Shown here: in pieces, positions 7,159 through 10,475 of the stretch
Layout of the letters: each line of letters opens with the position of its first letter
How positions within the stretch are numbered: the stretch's first letter is position 1
Assembly: GCA_026786125.1 (NCBI GenBank)
Contig: JAJAYU010000089.1
Location: 1 to 10,475, forward strand
DNA length: 10,475 bases
Direction of reading: 5' to 3'
Origin: Chamaesiphon sp.
GTDB lineage: Bacteria; Cyanobacteriota; Cyanobacteriia; Cyanobacteriales; Chamaesiphonaceae
Notes under the pieces: model-generated
What the model was told of the DNA's origin: nothing
Seen by the model: only the letters and a program-made list of their open reading frames with translations
Database searches by the model: none
Program-made: the position numbers and the translations under genes

Positions 7159-10100
7159 ATGAAACAGCAAAGTAGTTCAATCGTAACTCTTGCACTACTA
7201 TTAGTAGCTGGTGGCACTACCTTTAAAGCTATTGCCCAGACTGCTGCTGATAATTTCCCTATGCCCACATCTGTGGCCTCAGGAACGAAAATTCAGCTTG
7301 ATGGTTCTAGCAGCCTGCAAGGTGTCAATCAAGATCTCAAAGACCGATTTCAGAAGCAATTTCCAGGTACAGAAATCATCGTACCCACACAATACCAAGG
7401 TAGTGATAGCGGAGTCAAAGCAATTGCCCAAGACAAAGCCGATCTCGCTGGCATCGGTCGGTTATTGACAGAAGAAGAAAAAGCGCAAGGTGTGGCTGCC
7501 AAGACTATTGGTAGATCCAAAATCGCCATTATCGTCAATAAAAATAATCCTTATACCGGAAACTTAAGCCTCAAAGATTTCGCCAAGATCTATCGCGGCG
7601 AAGTTACCGATTGGTCACAATTGCCTAGTGCAAAAGGGGCTAAGGGCAAAATCAAGGTAATCGACAGACCTGATGCTAGCGATACCCGACGAGCATTTGC
7701 TAATTATTCAGTTTTCCAAAATGGTAAGCTCAAAACTGGCAGCAATTCTGAGAAGCTCACCGAAGACTCGACTAAATTAGTTGTCGATAAATTAGGTGAA
7801 GACGGGATTGGCTACGCACCAGCAGATCAAATCAAAGGTATTGACGGAATTAGAGCCATTACCCTCCACAGTACCCAACCAGATAATCCTAAGTATCCGT
7901 TCTCACAGCCATTAGTCTACGCTTACAAAAATAAAGGTGGCAAGGTTAGTGATGGTGCGAAGGCATTTATAGGTTATGTCAGCGATCCTGCTGTTCAAGC
8001 AGCGGTTGCCAGTGGCACAGCAGGCGCAGCAGTAGCCGCAGGTACGGATCCAGCAATCACACCAACTCCAGCCGCAACCACTAGTCCAGCAACAACTACG
8101 ACTTCAGAGGTAACGACCACTTCAACGACAGATGGAACCACAACCCCAGGGACTCCGGTCACTACAGCACCTGGAAGCACAACTACTGCTAAAGATGGTG
8201 GCTTCCCGTGGTGGTGGATTGCACCGTTGCTAGCAGTTGGTGGTGGATTACTATGGCTATTCGGCCGTGACAAGCCAAAACCAGATGCACCAATCGCACC
8301 TGTGCCCGATACCACAACAGGGATCAAACCACTTTATCCACCACAGCCACAAGGTCGTCCTAGAGGCGATGGCTTGTCTGGCGACCTTTCTGGTGACATT
8401 TCATCTATGGGCGGCTATCGTCCCTCTGGTGATTTACGATCGGGAGATCTCCGCTCTGGCGATTTGTCGGCGACTTTACCCTTGCCCCCAAATATCAACA
8501 CCACAAATATCCCCAATGTCCCCAATATCAATTTTAATGGTGTCGTCGATACCGTCAAAACAAATACTGGTGGGATCGGGCTAGCTGGCGGTGCTGCTAT
8601 CGCTGGTGGTGCTGCTGCGGCAGCCGCTCTCGGCAAAGGTATCTTGGATACTCCCAAGGTTAGTGAACCATCGGGAGAACTACTTCTACCCGAAATCAAA
8701 GCTCCAGACATCGACCTGTCAAATCCCTTAGAAGGCTTGAAAGACAAGTCATCGAACCTCATCCCTAATTTGGAGTTCGACAACCCATTACCAGGCGTTA
8801 AGGACAAGTTTGGTGACTCGATCGAAGGTAGCGGTACAGCTACAGCAGCTCTTGGTGGTGCTGCTGTAGCTGGTGGTGCTGCTTTAACTGGTAAAGTTGG
8901 CAACTTCTTTGACAACGATCTAGATCGACCTGAATCATCGGATCTCAGCCTTGAAATGCCCAATTTTGAGCCAGTTGCAGACGTTCAAACTAAAGCACCA
9001 GATTTGATTCCTGATGTCAATCTCGAATCAAGTCCAGGAATCTTCGACAAAGCTGGCGATTTCCTCAAAGACGGCGGCGGGACTATCGCGGCTGGTGGTG
9101 CTGCGGCATTAGCTGGCGGTGCAGCTCTTGCTGGTGGCGCAGGTAAATCAGTCACTGATTTATTTGGTGGTACAGCAGAAGTAGCTCCAGAAGAAATCTG
9201 GCTAGATGAAACTGGAGATATCAACAACGATCTATTTAACTTTGGCAATCCAGTGGATACCGTCCAGGACAAAGCTGCGGATCTCAAAGATCAAGCTGGT
9301 GAGTTAATTCCCGATCTTGGTAACGACCCGTTCAACTTTGGCAATCCAGGGGATGCCGTCCAGGATCAAGCAGCTAATCTCAAAGATCGAGCTGGTGAGT
9401 TGATTCCCGATCTCAGTGAAGATCCATTTGACTTTGACAGCCTCACAGGTAAAGCTGGTGAGTTCATCCAAGGTGGTGGTGCCGCAGCGGTAGCTGCTGG
9501 TGGTGCAGCCGTTGCTGGTGGTGCCGCTTTATTTGATGGAGCCAAACAGCCAGATATCCCTGAATTCGACTTACCTAATCCAGAGATGGATACTTTCGCT
9601 CGTGATTTAGACGCAATCGGGTTTGATGGGTTTGATGAAGATCCGTTTGCGGGTTTATCAGATTTACTTGGCGAAGAAACTGGGGATATCAGCAACGATA
9701 TCCCAAAGCCTGAGTCCAGCGACTTCCTATCCAGTCTCAAAGACAAAGCATCCGACTTACTAGCAGATGGTAAAGATCTCGGTGGTGCTGCTTTGGCTGG
9801 TGGTGCGGCGGCAACAGTCGGAGCTGGACAAGCACTTCAGTCTTTCCTCAAAGGGAAAGACGCTCCAACTAGCAACCGCGATGATGTCGCTGGTACTTTA
9901 TACAGTGAGGGTCAAATTACCCTCGTTTCACCTAGTCCAACTCAAGCCTACGCCCACTGGGAAATTCCCGTGCGGTTGAAACGCCAATTGCGCGAGCAAG
10001 GTGGTCAGAAATTGGTAGTTCGACTTTACGATGTCACTAATAGTGGCTCTAATATCGATTTACCAACTACTTTCCAAGAGTTTGAGTGCAATGATTCAGA

Positions 10101-10233
10101 TTGGGATCTGGAGATACCCATCGCAACTAGCGAACATCGCTATCTAGCCGAAATTGGTTATGTAACAGCAGATGGCAGTTGGTTGATGTTGGCTCGTTCC
10201 GCCCCATTGTGGATTCGGGAAGGCAACGGTTAG
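7159..10233 (+). CDS. PstS-like solute-binding protein with transmembrane helix, Gly/Ala repeats and C-terminal DUF4912
   Basis: The protein has 1024 residues from ATG 7159; a TTG three codons upstream (7150) is also in frame but less likely, and there is no clear ribosome binding site. Order: signal peptide (about 1-27, probable cleavage near KAIAQ); PstS-type periplasmic binding domain (about 30-290) with IQLDGSSSL, QGSDSG, ADLAGIGR and DRPDASDTRRAF; Thr/Pro-rich linker (296-344); one strong membrane helix (351-368, from WWWIAP to LLWLF) followed by GRDKPK; five SGDL/SGDI tetrapeptides (407-436); a repeat region with five Gly/Ala-rich segments starting at 471, 557, 639, 772 and 875, separated by acidic stretches rich in KDKA- and DQAGE-like motifs, including a 32-residue tandem duplication; and DUF4912 (about 912-1024). 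By the positive-inside rule the binding domain is outside and DUF4912 inside. Ligand is probably phosphate or another oxyanion, but the GSGT-type anion loop is altered. Function is unknown; a sensor or tether role is inference. No pst transporter genes are adjacent. A strong terminator follows. Confidence 0.9.
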   Translation: MKQQSSSIVTLALLLVAGGTTFKAIAQTAADNFPMPTSVASGTKIQLDGSSSLQGVNQDLKDRFQKQFPGTEIIVPTQYQGSDSGVKAIAQDKADLAGIGRLLTEEEKAQGVAAKTIGRSKIAIIVNKNNPYTGNLSLKDFAKIYRGEVTDWSQLPSAKGAKGKIKVIDRPDASDTRRAFANYSVFQNGKLKTGSNSEKLTEDSTKLVVDKLGEDGIGYAPADQIKGIDGIRAITLHSTQPDNPKYPFSQPLVYAYKNKGGKVSDGAKAFIGYVSDPAVQAAVASGTAGAAVAAGTDPAITPTPAATTSPATTTTSEVTTTSTTDGTTTPGTPVTTAPGSTTTAKDGGFPWWWIAPLLAVGGGLLWLFGRDKPKPDAPIAPVPDTTTGIKPLYPPQPQGRPRGDGLSGDLSGDISSMGGYRPSGDLRSGDLRSGDLSATLPLPPNINTTNIPNVPNINFNGVVDTVKTNTGGIGLAGGAAIAGGAAAAAALGKGILDTPKVSEPSGELLLPEIKAPDIDLSNPLEGLKDKSSNLIPNLEFDNPLPGVKDKFGDSIEGSGTATAALGGAAVAGGAALTGKVGNFFDNDLDRPESSDLSLEMPNFEPVADVQTKAPDLIPDVNLESSPGIFDKAGDFLKDGGGTIAAGGAAALAGGAALAGGAGKSVTDLFGGTAEVAPEEIWLDETGDINNDLFNFGNPVDTVQDKAADLKDQAGELIPDLGNDPFNFGNPGDAVQDQAANLKDRAGELIPDLSEDPFDFDSLTGKAGEFIQGGGAAAVAAGGAAVAGGAALFDGAKQPDIPEFDLPNPEMDTFARDLDAIGFDGFDEDPFAGLSDLLGEETGDISNDIPKPESSDFLSSLKDKASDLLADGKDLGGAALAGGAAATVGAGQALQSFLKGKDAPTSNRDDVAGTLYSEGQITLVSPSPTQAYAHWEIPVRLKRQLREQGGQKLVVRLYDVTNSGSNIDLPTTFQEFECNDSDWDLEIPIATSEHRYLAEIGYVTADGSWLMLARSAPLWIREGNG
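9235..9426 (+). repeat. Two 96-bp in-frame tandem repeats within the DUF4912 gene
   Basis: Units 9235-9330 and 9331-9426 align without gaps, differing at about 16 of 96 bases and 7 of 32 residues by hand count. Each encodes FNFGNP, then an amphipathic VQD(K/Q)AA(D/N)LKD stretch and AGELIPDL. Most base changes are at third positions or conservative, so the duplication is not very recent or is under constraint. Confidence 0.9.
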
Positions 10234-10249
10234 AAATTAATCACTTGTG

Positions 10250-10288
10250 AAAAAGCAGCAACTTCTGATTTGGAGTTGCTGCTTTTTT
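10250..10288 (+). terminator. Intrinsic terminator of the PstS-like/DUF4912 gene
   Basis: A perfect 14-bp stem (10250-10263 with 10274-10287), a 10-nt loop and a run of six T (10283-10288) begin 17 nt after the stop codon. The left arm starts with a run of five A, so the same structure could also terminate leftward transcription from the - strand gene that ends at 10397. Confidence 0.93.
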
Positions 10289-10304
10289 AGTTGGGAGTTC
10301 ACTT

Positions 10305-10329
10305 CGGCTCCGCTCAGTGAGCGAAGCCG
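10305..10329. repeat. GC-rich 25-bp near-perfect palindrome
   Basis: The arms CGGCTCCGCTCA and TGAGCGAAGCCG surround a central G (10317) and pair fully except for one C/A mismatch (10310/10324). It lies 17 bp after the terminator and resembles dispersed palindromic repeats often seen between cyanobacterial genes; copy number elsewhere cannot be tested here. Confidence 0.55.
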
Positions 10330-10396
10330 TTGGGGGAGCATAACACTTTTGCGATGAGTATTTATACTTACGATAATTTAAGCTGCGGTTTTTAGA

Positions 10397-10475
10397 TTAA
10401 CCCCAATCATTCCATTCAAATAAGCTACTCGATGCGCCAAAACCTGTGGCACCTTGGAGGGTGACAGCGTAGCTG
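10397..10475 (-). CDS. C-terminal fragment of an unidentified protein
   Basis: An open frame enters from the right edge on the - strand and ends at a TAA (10399-10397), giving the last 25 residues of a protein that finishes in SSSLFEWNDWG and contains VTLQGATGFG. The Gly/Ser/aromatic composition suggests a real protein tail, perhaps an extracytoplasmic or beta-rich one, but I do not recognise the family. It is convergent with the DUF4912 gene, and the terminator between them could serve both. The short length keeps confidence moderate. Confidence 0.5.
   Translation of the reverse strand, partial: SYAVTLQGATGFGASSSLFEWNDWG

Noticed and set aside
9235..9426. CRISPR-like or non-coding direct repeat
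   Set aside because: There are only two adjacent units without spacers, both in frame inside a coding sequence; this is a protein-coding duplication.
7995..9746. Several long antisense open frames opposite the repeat region of the DUF4912 gene (for example 7995-8327, 8415-8963 and 9366-9746)
   Set aside because: They mirror the low-complexity Gly/Ala and Thr codons of the sense gene, giving Pro/Ala/Ser/Val-rich products with no recognisable domain.

Overview
The window comes from a cyanobacterium. The PNPase is of the cyanobacterial type throughout. The palindrome CGATCG, core of the cyanobacterial HIP1 element, is strongly over-represented. The intergenic heptamer repeats (TGRATGG) resemble cyanobacterial STRR sequences, and the last large gene ends in a DUF4912 domain, common in that phylum. 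Genus cannot be fixed from the sequence.

Layout: (1) 41-2179, + strand, pnp, complete, with a good ribosome binding site and a stem-loop just after the stop. (2) 2180-2397, a convergent gap with a 13-bp inverted repeat whose arms begin and end in TA, enclosing a heptamer repeat block; it looks MITE-like. (3) 2398-6897, three genes on the - strand, read in the order ftsI-type penicillin-binding protein, cbiB, M16 zinc peptidase. Gaps of about 95-110 bp separate them, so this is at most a loose operon, and the peptidase has its own candidate promoter. (4) 6898-7158, a divergent intergenic region with a candidate promoter for the rightward gene and a 9-bp inverted repeat. (5) 7159-10233, + strand, a very long protein with a signal peptide, a PstS-like solute-binding domain, a Thr-rich linker, one clear transmembrane helix, a repeat-rich region with five Gly/Ala zipper-like segments, and a C-terminal DUF4912 domain. 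(6) 10234-10475, a strong terminator, a GC-rich palindrome and the 3' end of an unidentified - strand gene.

The first four genes are housekeeping functions: RNA decay, proteolysis, corrinoid synthesis and septal peptidoglycan synthesis. They show no common pathway. The most interesting object is the 1024-residue PstS-like/DUF4912 protein, whose predicted topology would link an outside ligand-binding domain to an inside DUF4912 domain through repetitive, partly duplicated sequence. No CRISPR array, tRNA, rRNA or transposase gene was seen.
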